A stretch of DNA of 64,000 nucleotides from Pseudodesulfovibrio indicus (GTDB lineage: Bacteria > Desulfobacterota > Desulfovibrionia > Desulfovibrionales > Desulfovibrionaceae): NCBI RefSeq assembly GCF_001563225.1, contig NZ_CP014206.1, positions 2,294,001 through 2,358,000 on the forward strand, in the 5' to 3' direction. A model generated the notes under the pieces. It worked only from the letters and a program-made list of their open reading frames with translations, did not search any database and had not been told where the DNA came from. Below, in pieces: positions 34,983 to 43,402 of the stretch; position 1 is the first letter of the stretch; each line of letters begins with the position of its first letter. The translations under genes were made by a program, and so were the position numbers.

Positions 34983-36191
34983 CTAGAGATTCTCCACCCG
35001 ATGCTTGAGTTTCCATTCGCCGTCGACCTTTTCCCAGAGGTGCGGGGACCGGTTGAGGTCGGTCAGCTCCTGGAACCGTTCGGGGGTGATGCCCACGAAC
35101 TCCATGACCTCGTTGAAGTAGCGGTCCGGGAACTCGCCGTCGTACTTGTGGACCAGGGCCACGCCTTCCTCGCGGGTCAGGTGCTTGTTGCGGATCTCCT
35201 GGGAGGCGTCGTAGGTGGTCCGGCCCAGGCCGAACTTGATGAACGTGGTGTAGTAGTGGAGATCGTCGATCTTGTCGTCGATGGAGTTGTACTTGGAGTA
35301 GGTGCCCTGGGTGCGGAAGGGGCGGGCCTTGAACCCGGTGTTCTCAACCGCGTAGTAGTACGCCTCCTGCGGGGTCCAGGGGACGTAGTAGCCCAGGTAG
35401 TGGACCTCGATGTTGGAGGCGGCCAGCCGGTCGGCCTCGGCCGGGAAGTAGGCCGAAAGTTCGTTCAGGCGCAGGCCGTGGACCTCGATCAGTTCCTTGA
35501 TGGACACGCCGGCCAGGTACAGGTCGTTGACGTTGGTCATGCTGTAGTAGGACTTGTCGCGCAGGGAGCTGGAGGTCTCGGCGATGGGGTTGCCGTACTC
35601 GGCCTCGGGCTCGCCGTAGAAGATCAGCGGGATGTTGTATTCCAGGGCCACCTTGGGGGCCAGGTTCTTCTGGCCGAGGATGAAGGTCTGGAACGGGTGG
35701 AACAGGTTTTCGATGGCCAGCTTGGTCAGCAGCTTGTGAGCCCGGCCGTTCTGGTTGAAAGTGATGTTGTCGAACCCGCCGACCTCGATCCAGTTGCGGA
35801 AGTTGCGATAGCCGTATTCCGTGTACATGATCGGCGGCCAGGTCACGGTCAGGGGGTTCATGCCGTACTTGTACTTGAGCACGTGCGCGGCCAGGGCGCT
35901 GTCCTTGCCGCCGCTGCCGGGCACGATGCAGTCGTAGGCCCCGTCGTTGCGGCGGTGCTTGTCGCAGAGCGCAAGGAGCTGGTCCTCGCGCGCCTTCCAG
36001 TCGATGTCGCCCTTCTTCTGCTCGTTGTAGCGGCAGGCGTCGCACACGCCATCCTCGTCGATGTGCAGGGTCGGGGTGATGCGGTCCTTGGTGTGCTTGA
36101 ATTCGGGATAGGAGGAGGGCCGCTGGTTGGACATGACGCACTTCTTGCAGAAGCGGACTTCTTTGGGCAGGCCGAAAAGGGTTTTGGTCAT
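34983..36191 (-). CDS. N-acetyl sugar amidotransferase (WbpG/PseA-like)
   Basis: This 402-residue enzyme belongs to the WbuX/WbpG family that converts an N-acetyl group of a sugar to an acetamidino group using ammonia. N-terminal zinc-type cysteines appear in FCKKCVMSNQRP and GVCDACRYN, and the PP-loop ATP-binding motif is CIVPGSGGKDSALAAH. The HisH and HisF homologues next to it would supply ammonia from glutamine. In the legionaminic context the product is most likely an acetamidino-legionaminic acid, as in Campylobacter PtmG-dependent modification (inference). Confidence 0.9.
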   Translation of the reverse strand: MTKTLFGLPKEVRFCKKCVMSNQRPSSYPEFKHTKDRITPTLHIDEDGVCDACRYNEQKKGDIDWKAREDQLLALCDKHRRNDGAYDCIVPGSGGKDSALAAHVLKYKYGMNPLTVTWPPIMYTEYGYRNFRNWIEVGGFDNITFNQNGRAHKLLTKLAIENLFHPFQTFILGQKNLAPKVALEYNIPLIFYGEPEAEYGNPIAETSSSLRDKSYYSMTNVNDLYLAGVSIKELIEVHGLRLNELSAYFPAEADRLAASNIEVHYLGYYVPWTPQEAYYYAVENTGFKARPFRTQGTYSKYNSIDDKIDDLHYYTTFIKFGLGRTTYDASQEIRNKHLTREEGVALVHKYDGEFPDRYFNEVMEFVGITPERFQELTDLNRSPHLWEKVDGEWKLKHRVENL

Positions 36192-36194
36192 TAA

Positions 36195-36863
36195 CTATGC
36201 CTCCGAAGAGCGGATAAGTTTGGCGAAATTGGCGTACACGGCGAGTCCTTCGGTTCCGCTCCGTTCGGGATGGAACTGGAACGCCGTGATGTTCTTGTAG
36301 AAGCTGCCCGAGGAGAAGGCGACGTCGCCGTAGGTCGTGGTGCACAGCATTACCTCGTCCGAATCCGGGACCACGTGGCAGGAGTGGACGAAGTACATGT
36401 CCGCGCCGGGCGAGACGCCTTCGAGCAGGGTCCCGGCCCACCGGCCGGGGTCGTCCTCGGGCGGGTGGATGGTGTTCCAGCCCACCTGGGGAACCTTGTA
36501 GGTGCGGCCGTCTATCTCCTGGATCGGGAAATATTGCACTCGGCCGGGGATCAGCCCCAGCCCCTCGTGCGCGCCGAACTCCTCGCTGGAGGAGAACAGG
36601 AGCTGCTGCCCCAGGCAGATGCCCATGAGCGGTATGTCGCTGTCTGCCACGTCCTTGAGCGGCGACACGAGGTCCAGCCTTTTCAGGGCGTCCATGGCGT
36701 CGCCGAACGCGCCCACGCCGGGCAGGATCACGGATTTGGCCCTGGTCACGGCGGCAGGATCGTTGGTGACCTCCACCGACAGCCCCATGTATTCGCAGGC
36801 GTGCTTGATGGAGTAGAGGTTGCCCAGCCCGTAGTCGATGATGGCCACGTCGGTCTTATGCAT
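36195..36863 (-). CDS. hisH: Glutaminase subunit HisH homologue (polysaccharide-linked)
   Basis: A 222-residue class I glutamine amidotransferase. The nucleophile cysteine is in LMGICLGQQLLF, and the His-Glu pair is in TAFQFHPERSG. N-terminal VAIIDYGLGNLYSIKHACEY is typical HisH. It pairs with the HisF homologue overlapping its start and with the amidotransferase, not with histidine genes, so it is the ammonia source for acetamidino formation. It is 3 bases from the amidotransferase start. Confidence 0.9.
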   Translation of the reverse strand: MHKTDVAIIDYGLGNLYSIKHACEYMGLSVEVTNDPAAVTRAKSVILPGVGAFGDAMDALKRLDLVSPLKDVADSDIPLMGICLGQQLLFSSSEEFGAHEGLGLIPGRVQYFPIQEIDGRTYKVPQVGWNTIHPPEDDPGRWAGTLLEGVSPGADMYFVHSCHVVPDSDEVMLCTTTYGDVAFSSGSFYKNITAFQFHPERSGTEGLAVYANFAKLIRSSEA

Positions 36864-37725
36864 CGCTCGCCTTCATCCGGCAGTCCAGGCCGTGCCGTTG
36901 CATGGTTGTCTTGATCTCGCCGATGGTGCAGGGCTGGACATTGGTATACCCGCGTCCGGTCTTGAGAAATTCGATGTTGCCTTCCAGTTCGTACTCGCGG
37001 TTGACGGACTGAGCGGCCAGGTTTTCGAGGGTCTTGTAATGGAGGGCGGCGGCCACGGACACGGCGTCGGCGCGGCCTTCGTCGATGGCCCGGACCGCGT
37101 CTTCGGGGTTGCCGCATCCGCCCCCGGCGATGACCGGGATGGAGACGCTCTCGGAGATGGTCTTCAGCAGTTCGAGGTCGAACCCCTTGCCGGTGCCTTC
37201 CTGGTCGATGCTCGTGACCATCAGCTCGCCCGCGCCCAGCTCCGCCGCACGGACGGCCCACTCGGCCGCGTCCACGCCGGTGGTCTCGCGCCCGTACTCG
37301 ATGAGCGCCTCCCAGCGCCCGTTGTCCCGCCGGATGGCCTCGATGGAGACCACGATGGTGGACGAGCCGAAGGAGACCGAGGCCTCGCGGATCAGCTCGG
37401 GTCTCTTTATTGCCGCGGTGTTCAGGGCGATCTTGTCCGCCCCGGCGCGCAGCACCTCGCGGATGTCGTCCACGGACCGCAGCCCGCCGCCCACGCACAG
37501 GGGAATGAAAATCTGCGAGGAGGTCTTTTCCACGATGGCGTGCAGGCTGTTGCGGTCGTACAGGCTGGCCACGGCATCCTGGAAGAAGAGTTCGTCCGCG
37601 CCTTGCTCATAGTAGTATTGGGCGAAATCCTCGGGTTTCCCGAGAACTCGCAACCCTTCGAAATGAATGCCTTTCACAAGGTTGGGACCCTTGATGTCAA
37701 GGCGTGGAATGACGCGGTATTTCAT
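36856..37725 (-). CDS. hisF: HisF homologue (imidazole glycerol phosphate synthase-like barrel), polysaccharide-linked
   Basis: This 289-residue TIM-barrel protein is longer than housekeeping HisF (about 253). The first catalytic Asp is kept (IPRLDIKGPNLVKG, Asp10), but the second (in VVAIDAKR of Thermotoga HisF, Asp130) is replaced by Glu129 in IVVSIEAIRR. This supports a role in binding and activating HisH and passing ammonia to the amidotransferase rather than in histidine synthesis. ATG 37725 is chosen over a TTG at 37752 that lies inside the previous gene. The 3' end overlaps hisH by 8 bases. Confidence 0.85.
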   Translation of the reverse strand: MKYRVIPRLDIKGPNLVKGIHFEGLRVLGKPEDFAQYYYEQGADELFFQDAVASLYDRNSLHAIVEKTSSQIFIPLCVGGGLRSVDDIREVLRAGADKIALNTAAIKRPELIREASVSFGSSTIVVSIEAIRRDNGRWEALIEYGRETTGVDAAEWAVRAAELGAGELMVTSIDQEGTGKGFDLELLKTISESVSIPVIAGGGCGNPEDAVRAIDEGRADAVSVAAALHYKTLENLAAQSVNREYELEGNIEFLKTGRGYTNVQPCTIGEIKTTMQRHGLDCRMKASDA

Positions 37726-37736
37726 GGACGTTTGGC

Positions 37737-38543
37737 TTACCAAGCGGTCCAACCGCCGTCAACAAGTAGATTCTGGCCGGTGACGTAGGCGGAGAGGTCG
37801 CTCGCCAGGTACAGGAGCGCGCCCTTCATGTCCTCCTCGGTGCCCATGCGCTTGAGGGGGGTTCGGGTTACGTAGCGTTCCACGAACTTCGGGTCCTGGC
37901 CGCGCGCCACGCCGCCGGGGCTGATGCAGTTCACCCGGATGTTGTCCGGGCCGAGCACCGTGGCCAGCCAGCGGGTCAGCTGGGTCAGGCCGCCCTTGGA
38001 AGCGCCGTAGGCCGCCGGGTTGCCCATGGCCGTGCCTTCGTACAGGGACATGTCCGGGCCGACCACGCCGTAGGTAGAGCCGATGTTGACCACCGAGCCG
38101 TGGCCGGATGCCCGAAGCAGCGGGGTGGCTGCCTGGATCAGGGCGAAGGGCGCGGTCAGGTTGGTCTCCAGCGCCGCGCGCCAGGTGTCCACGGACTGTT
38201 CCTCGAATTCGGTCACCCAGCCGGACAACTTGGAGGTCCCCACGAACCCGGCGCAGTTGACCAGGATGTCGAGACCGCCGAGCGCTTCGGCGACCTTGGC
38301 CGGGACCGCCACCACGGCGGGGGTGTCGGCCAGGTCCACGCCCAGCCCCATGGTCTTGACCCCGTACTCCGAAGCGACGGCGTCGGCGGTCTCCTCGGCG
38401 CGGAGGCCGTCGATGTCCAGCACGGCCACATTGGCCCCGTTCTCGGCCAGGGCGTCGCAAAAGGCGTGGCCGATGTATCCGGCACCGCCGGTGACCAGCG
38501 CGGTGCGCCCGCTCAGGTCCATGAGTTCCTTGATCTTCTTCAT
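37737..38543 (-). CDS. Short-chain dehydrogenase/reductase
   Basis: A 268-residue classical SDR with the NAD(P) motif TGGAGYIGHAFCDALAENG, the NAG-type LVNCAGFVG, catalytic Ser in NIGSTYGVVG, YxxxK as YGASKGGL, and C-terminal GQNLLVDGGWTAW. It sits between the CMP-sugar synthetase gene (4-base overlap) and hisF. PtmA-like dehydrogenases occupy the same neighbourhood in Campylobacter legionaminic clusters, but equivalence is inferred from position. Confidence 0.87.
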   Translation of the reverse strand: MKKIKELMDLSGRTALVTGGAGYIGHAFCDALAENGANVAVLDIDGLRAEETADAVASEYGVKTMGLGVDLADTPAVVAVPAKVAEALGGLDILVNCAGFVGTSKLSGWVTEFEEQSVDTWRAALETNLTAPFALIQAATPLLRASGHGSVVNIGSTYGVVGPDMSLYEGTAMGNPAAYGASKGGLTQLTRWLATVLGPDNIRVNCISPGGVARGQDPKFVERYVTRTPLKRMGTEEDMKGALLYLASDLSAYVTGQNLLVDGGWTAW

Positions 38544-39220
38544 TTATTACGCTCCATCATGAACTGCGCGAAGGCGAAGTCCTGTTCGGTGTCGATGTCC
38601 AGGGCGCGCTCAGGCGGCACGATGACCGCCTTGACCCGGCCCTGGAATACGCTCTCGCGGCGGCGGATGAAATCCGGGGTGGTCACGTAGCAGACAGTGG
38701 TCAGGTCGAAGACCGGGGGCGCGTCCTGCCGCCGGGTGATGGTCGCGCCCGGCGGCATGGCGATGGCCGCGTAGCCGTCCTCGGCCAGGGTGACCATGTT
38801 GAAGGACGGGTGGCGCTCGGCGGGCCGTGCCGTGACCACCATGTCGCAGCCGCCGCGCTCGAACAGCTCGATGCAGTTGCGCACGTCCTGGCCGATGCGC
38901 AGGGGCGCGGTGCAGGGCAGGGAGACGAAGAGGTCGAATTGGTCCACCATGTCCACCGCGTGCCGCCAGGCCAACCACTCCGGGGTGTCGTCGCGGGCCA
39001 GTTCCGCCGGGCGCAGGAACGGGACCTCGGCCCCCAGTTCCTCGGCGACCTCGGCGATCTTCGGATCGTCGGTGGAGACGATGATCCGGTCGAGCATGCC
39101 GGAGTCCCGGCCCGCCTTGATGGCGTGGCCGATGAGCGGCAGCCCGGCCAGGGGCCGTATGTTCTTGCCGGGGACTCCCTTGGAGCCGCCCCGGGCGAAG
39201 ATGAATCCGTATCGTTTCAT
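38540..39220 (-). CDS. legF: CMP-legionaminic acid synthetase (acylneuraminate cytidylyltransferase family)
   Basis: A 226-residue nucleotidyltransferase with the family N-terminal loop FIFARGGSKGVPGKNIRPLA and the later SLPCTAPLR and DDTPEWL elements. It activates a nonulosonic acid with CTP. Its place in an operon with NeuB- and NeuC-type genes and the LegB/LegC pair makes legionaminic acid the likely substrate; CMP-pseudaminate or CMP-sialate synthetase are the alternatives. It shares its start base with the end of the oxidoreductase gene. Confidence 0.87.
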   Translation of the reverse strand: MKRYGFIFARGGSKGVPGKNIRPLAGLPLIGHAIKAGRDSGMLDRIIVSTDDPKIAEVAEELGAEVPFLRPAELARDDTPEWLAWRHAVDMVDQFDLFVSLPCTAPLRIGQDVRNCIELFERGGCDMVVTARPAERHPSFNMVTLAEDGYAAIAMPPGATITRRQDAPPVFDLTTVCYVTTPDFIRRRESVFQGRVKAVIVPPERALDIDTEQDFAFAQFMMERNK

Positions 39221-40128
39221 TACGCTTCAATCCAGATGTGTTGTGCGGCGGCGCGTTCCAGCCCCTCGATCAGCCCGACCAGGGCCAGCCCCTGGCCGTA
39301 GGTGCAGGGCGTGGGATCGCCCACGGCCATGGCTTCCAGCTGGAGCCGGTAGGTGGCGTCGCGTTCCGGGGGAAATTCCTCGACGGTCCCGTCCACGGTC
39401 AGGAAGCCGCCCATGAAGTCCGCCTTGAGCGTCCGGTCCGCGCAGGTGATCTCGAAGCCCCGGTGCGGGGTGCGGCTCAGGTAGTCCATGTGGATGCCGA
39501 CCATGGGGCAGTTCGCGGTCTCCATGAGCACGGAATACTGGTCGTCGGAGTCGATCTTGAGATCGCCGTACCGCCCGCCCAGGGCCGTGGCCCGTTTCCA
39601 GCCGCCCAGAAGGAACTGGGCCAGGTCCAGCTCGTGGGACAGATCGCGCAGTACGCCCCCGCCTTTGGCCCGGCTGGCCGAGTAGCTCTTGGGATAGTCC
39701 GTGCCGGGCCGCCAGTCGGGCAGGTACTGGGCTACGGCGAAGCGCGCGTTCAGCACCTTTCGTCCGGCCAGCAGCTCGCGGGTCCGGGTGACCATGGGAT
39801 GGAAACGCAGGTTGTAGGCCACGGACACGTTGTCGCCCGCCGTGAACGGTTCTTTCGGGGTGTTCGTGAAGAGCGGCTTCTCCACCAGGATGCGTCCAGT
39901 GAACCCGGCGTCGAGCAGGGTGCGCAGGTTGGCGTCGTGGTCCGTGGTGGCGGTGGCGATGACGGCCAGCCACGGCGTCTTGTCCGCCAGGGCCGAGGGG
40001 ATGTCCGCGAAGGCCGGATAGGGACACTCGGGGTTGCGCGTGACGCAGGCCACCTCGTGGCCCATGTCGACCAGCAGCCGGGCGTGGCGACCGCCTATGG
40101 AGCCGTAGCCGATGATCAGGGCGCGCAT
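39220..40128 (-). CDS. Gfo/Idh/MocA-family oxidoreductase
   Basis: This 302-residue NAD(P)-dependent sugar oxidoreductase has the N-terminal Rossmann motif IIGYGSIGGRHARLL and the family EKP motif in ILVEKPLFTN. The later segment DLSHELDLAQFLLG matches the family substrate site. Its role in the pathway is not fixed; PtmF-like proteins sit in comparable operons. It overlaps the CMP-synthetase gene by one base and follows the nucleotidyltransferase gene by 3. Confidence 0.87.
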   Translation of the reverse strand: MRALIIGYGSIGGRHARLLVDMGHEVACVTRNPECPYPAFADIPSALADKTPWLAVIATATTDHDANLRTLLDAGFTGRILVEKPLFTNTPKEPFTAGDNVSVAYNLRFHPMVTRTRELLAGRKVLNARFAVAQYLPDWRPGTDYPKSYSASRAKGGGVLRDLSHELDLAQFLLGGWKRATALGGRYGDLKIDSDDQYSVLMETANCPMVGIHMDYLSRTPHRGFEITCADRTLKADFMGGFLTVDGTVEEFPPERDATYRLQLEAMAVGDPTPCTYGQGLALVGLIEGLERAAAQHIWIEA

Positions 40129-40131
40129 GGG

Positions 40132-41196
40132 CTAGAGGTCCTCCCGGACGCAGAAGTGCATGTCGTAGTCGAAGTTGGCCTGGTCGAAGTCCTGCTTGCG
40201 GCCGATGTCCATCCAGTACTCGTGGATGGGGAAGGCGGCCGTGGGCTCGCCCTTGTCCATGAGCCTGCCGAACAGGGAGGGCATGTCCAGGTATTCGTTC
40301 TTGGGGATGGCAGCGGCCACATCCGGGTCGAGCACGTAGATGCCCGCGTTGACGAAGAACTTGTGGGTCGGCTTCTCCTCCAGGGCGGTGATCCGGTGGT
40401 TCTCCACGTTGACCACCCCGTAGGGCACCTGGAATTCGAAGCGGCGCACGGCCATGGTCGCCCTGGCGTTCTGTTCGAGGTGGAAGTCGAGCATGCCGGG
40501 GAAGTCCACCTTGGTCAGCAGGTCGCCGTTCATGACGAAGATCGGCGCGTCCGGCTTCTCTTCGATCAGGCCCACGGCCCCGGCGGTGCCCAGCTGCGCC
40601 TTTTCGCGCAGGTAGCGGATCTCCACGCCGTGCTTTGAGCCGTCGCCGAAATAGTCCTCGACCATGTCGGCGCGGTAGTTGACCGAGATGTAGAATTTGG
40701 TGAACCCGTAAGACGCGAACTGGTCCAGGATGGTCTTGAGCAGCGGCTTGTTGCCCACGTTCAGGAGCGGCTTGGGGCAGTCCTCGGTCAGGGGCCGCAG
40801 CCTCTGGCCCAGCCCGCCTGCCATGAGCACCACCCAGTTGTCGCGCCGGGCCGGGGTAATGATGTCGAACAGGGTGCGCAGCCCGACCACGCGTCCCTTA
40901 CCGTCCAGCAGGGGCACCTGGCGGATGTCCCGGCTGCGCATGGTGGCCAGCAGGGCGGCCTGGTCGTCGTCGGGACCGGCGGAGAAGAATTCGGTCTCCA
41001 TGATCTCGGCGGCCGGGGATTCCATGGTCTTTCCGGCCAGCAGGCCGCGCCGGATGTCGCCGTCGGTGATGACGCCCTTGAGGCACCCCTGCTCGTCGGC
41101 CACCAGGGCGATCTGGAGCGAGGTCCGGTTCAGGGTTTCGGCGGTGTCGCGGACCGTGGCCGTGACCGGGATGAGAGCGCTTGTCCACTCTTTCAT
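40132..41196 (-). CDS. ptmE: CBS-domain sugar nucleotidyltransferase (PtmE-like, GDP-glucosamine forming)
   Basis: A 354-residue fusion of tandem CBS domains (about residues 8-115) to a nucleotidyltransferase (about 120-350). The catalytic start is VVLMAGGLGQRLRPLTEDCPKPLLNVGNKP, written here as its core AGGLGQRLRPLTEDCPKPLL. The PtmE enzyme of Campylobacter has the same architecture and makes GDP-glucosamine for the GDP-linked legionaminic pathway (established). It overlaps the legG gene by 4 bases. Confidence 0.85.
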   Translation of the reverse strand: MKEWTSALIPVTATVRDTAETLNRTSLQIALVADEQGCLKGVITDGDIRRGLLAGKTMESPAAEIMETEFFSAGPDDDQAALLATMRSRDIRQVPLLDGKGRVVGLRTLFDIITPARRDNWVVLMAGGLGQRLRPLTEDCPKPLLNVGNKPLLKTILDQFASYGFTKFYISVNYRADMVEDYFGDGSKHGVEIRYLREKAQLGTAGAVGLIEEKPDAPIFVMNGDLLTKVDFPGMLDFHLEQNARATMAVRRFEFQVPYGVVNVENHRITALEEKPTHKFFVNAGIYVLDPDVAAAIPKNEYLDMPSLFGRLMDKGEPTAAFPIHEYWMDIGRKQDFDQANFDYDMHFCVREDL

Positions 41197-42383
41197 GAGC
41201 GTTGTTCCTTGGCTTCGGGAAGACGGTATTCCACGTCGAAGAATGGTTTGGGGCCGGGCTTGACGCCGCGCTTGAGCCGGTCGGCGATGCGTCGGCTCGT
41301 CCCCTGTTTTTCATACGGGTTGCGGGCCTGTTTGACAATCCCGGCCGTTTCCGGGGACAGGGCGTGCCGGATGGCCGAGGCCACGCTCGCCGCGTCCGGG
41401 GCGCAGTCGAACACGCTGTCCGCCTGCTCGCGGCCCTTTTGGCGGTCGCCCACGTTCACGGTGGGTACGTTGAAGCTGGGTGCTTCCAGGATGCCGGAGG
41501 AGGAGTTGCCGACCACCGCCGCGCAGGCGGCCATGGCCGACAGGTAGCGGACCAGCCCCAGGGAGGGCGTGACCAGGGTCCGCTCGGGAAAAGTGTCGTG
41601 CAGCCGGGCCGCGCGGGCGTCGATGGCGGACCCGCCGGGATCGGCGTTGGCCCCGGTGAGGACGGCGGTCAGGGTCTGGTCCTCGGCCAGCGCGGTCTCC
41701 AGCCCCTCGAAAAAGCGCTCCATCTGGCCGAGGTCGTCCCCGGCCAGGGTCACGGGATGGTAGGTGACCAGCAGGCAGCGGTCGCCCATGGCGAAGCCCA
41801 GGTCCGCCTCCAGCGCGGCGCGGTCCATGAGCGGCACGGTGCGGATGTTCTCCACGCCCAGCGCGCCCACGTCGAAGACCGTGTCCGGGTCCTCGCCCAT
41901 CTGGATCACCCGGCGGCGGTATGTGTCGCAGGAGGTGAAGTGCAGCCGGGCCATCTTGGTGATGGCGTGGCGGAACTGCTCGTCCACGGCCCCCTCGGTG
42001 GTCTCGCCGCCGTAGAGATGGACCACGGGCAGGTGCAGCAGGGTGGCCGCCGTGGCGCAGGCCAGGCACTCCCAGCGGTCGCCGAGCAGGACCAGCAGGT
42101 CTGGCCGGAGGACGTCCAGCGCCCGGCCCAAACCGCTTACCGCCTCGCCCATGGCCAAGGTCACGCCCAGCCGGGAATCGTCCTCAAGGGGCAGGGGGAC
42201 CTCCGCGCCGACGGGGAAGCCGTCCGCCCGGATGGCGTCCACGGTGCTGCCGTGGCGCTCGGAGAGATGGCTCCCGGACACGAGCAGGGAGAGCTCGACT
42301 TCGGGGTCGGCGTGGAGCCGCTTCAGCAGCGGGGTGAGCAGGCCGTATTCGGCCCTGGTGCCGGTGAAGACGCAGATTCTCAC
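41193..42383 (-). CDS. legG: Hydrolysing nucleotide-sugar 2-epimerase (LegG / NeuC type)
   Basis: This 396-residue enzyme epimerises and hydrolyses the NDP-diacetamido-trideoxyhexose to the free mannose-configured sugar. It matches UDP-GlcNAc 2-epimerase: ICVFTGTRAEYGLLTPLL at the N-terminus, HLYGGETTEGAVDEQFRHAI, VTYHPVTLAGD, and GNSSSGILEAPSFNVPTVN. NeuC (sialic acid) is the close alternative; neighbours argue for LegG. ATGA overlaps link it to the genes on both sides. Confidence 0.87.
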   Translation of the reverse strand: MRICVFTGTRAEYGLLTPLLKRLHADPEVELSLLVSGSHLSERHGSTVDAIRADGFPVGAEVPLPLEDDSRLGVTLAMGEAVSGLGRALDVLRPDLLVLLGDRWECLACATAATLLHLPVVHLYGGETTEGAVDEQFRHAITKMARLHFTSCDTYRRRVIQMGEDPDTVFDVGALGVENIRTVPLMDRAALEADLGFAMGDRCLLVTYHPVTLAGDDLGQMERFFEGLETALAEDQTLTAVLTGANADPGGSAIDARAARLHDTFPERTLVTPSLGLVRYLSAMAACAAVVGNSSSGILEAPSFNVPTVNVGDRQKGREQADSVFDCAPDAASVASAIRHALSPETAGIVKQARNPYEKQGTSRRIADRLKRGVKPGPKPFFDVEYRLPEAKEQRS

Positions 42384-43402
42384 AGTTCGATGGCCTCCCC
42401 GGCGTCGAAATCCTTACGCGCGGGCGTGCCCATGACCTCGTCCCAGCGCATGGGCGAGACGCCGCCGCAACCGGTGCGCCGTGCCGTGACGTTGGTCTCG
42501 GTGAACGGTTCGCCCGCCTTGATGGGCGTGACGGCCACCAGGAACCGGCGGGCCACGGCGATGTTCTCGCGTTCGCTCGCGCTCGGCCGCTTCACTCCGT
42601 CGCCCAGGGCGAGTTCCACCTCGCGCACTCCCGCGACCATGGCGGTCAGCTCGACGGGATCGAGTGAGGCGGCGTGGTCCGGGCCTTCCATGGTCTTGTC
42701 CAGGGTGAAATGCTTCTCGATCACCGTTGCGCCCATGGCCGCCGCCGCCACCGGGCAGGTGATCCCCGGCGTGTGGTCGGAATAGCCCACGGCGCAGTCC
42801 GGGAACTCCCGTGCCAGGGTTTCCATGGCCCGCAGGTTGGCGTCGCCGATCGGGGTCGGGTACTGGGTGTTGCAGTGCAGCAGGGTGACGTCCCCCGCGG
42901 CCAGCCCCGCGCCGGTGAGGGCGGCCACGGCGTCGCGCACCTCGTCGAGGGTGGTCATGCCCGTGGACAGGATCACCGGCCTGCCCTTGGCCGCGACCTT
43001 GCGCAGGTAGGGGAGGTTGGTGATCTCGCCGGACGGGACCTTGACCAGGGGCAGCCCCATGTCCATGAGCATGTCCAGGCTCTGCGCGTCGAAGGGGGTG
43101 GACAGGAACCGGATGTTCCGCTCGCGGCAATGGGTCATGAGCATCTCGTGGGCGGCCACGTCCAACTCCAGCCGCTTGAGCATGGCGTACTGGGATTCCC
43201 CGCCGCCGCTGGTCGCCTTCTGGTAGGCGGCCTTCTCGGCCTTTTCGGTGACGACCTCCCCGGCCCGGAAGGTCTGGAACTTGACCGCGTCGGCCCCGGC
43301 CTCGGCGGCCAGGTCGATGAGCTTGCGGGCCAGTTCCATGTCGCCGTTGTGGTTCACGCCCGCCTCGGCGATGATGAAGATGGGGGACCGTTCGCGGGTC
43401 AT
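42380..43402 (-). CDS. legI: Legionaminic acid synthase (NeuB family, with SAF domain)
   Basis: This 340-residue synthase condenses the mannose-type sugar with phosphoenolpyruvate to a nonulosonic acid. The N-terminal barrel begins PIFIIAEAGVNHNGDMELAR, with DAVKFQTFRAGEVV, LLHCNTQYPTP and VGYSDHTPG. The C-terminal SAF (antifreeze-like) domain spans about 285-340. ATG 43402 is chosen because it begins the family homology and overlaps the preceding stop (ATGA). NeuB or PseI are alternatives. Confidence 0.9.
   Translation of the reverse strand: MTRERSPIFIIAEAGVNHNGDMELARKLIDLAAEAGADAVKFQTFRAGEVVTEKAEKAAYQKATSGGGESQYAMLKRLELDVAAHEMLMTHCRERNIRFLSTPFDAQSLDMLMDMGLPLVKVPSGEITNLPYLRKVAAKGRPVILSTGMTTLDEVRDAVAALTGAGLAAGDVTLLHCNTQYPTPIGDANLRAMETLAREFPDCAVGYSDHTPGITCPVAAAAMGATVIEKHFTLDKTMEGPDHAASLDPVELTAMVAGVREVELALGDGVKRPSASERENIAVARRFLVAVTPIKAGEPFTETNVTARRTGCGGVSPMRWDEVMGTPARKDFDAGEAIEL

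Noticed and set aside
36195..37725. HisH/HisF as part of histidine biosynthesis
   Set aside because: No other his genes are near, the pair sits between legionaminic acid genes and an amidotransferase, and HisF has an altered catalytic residue.
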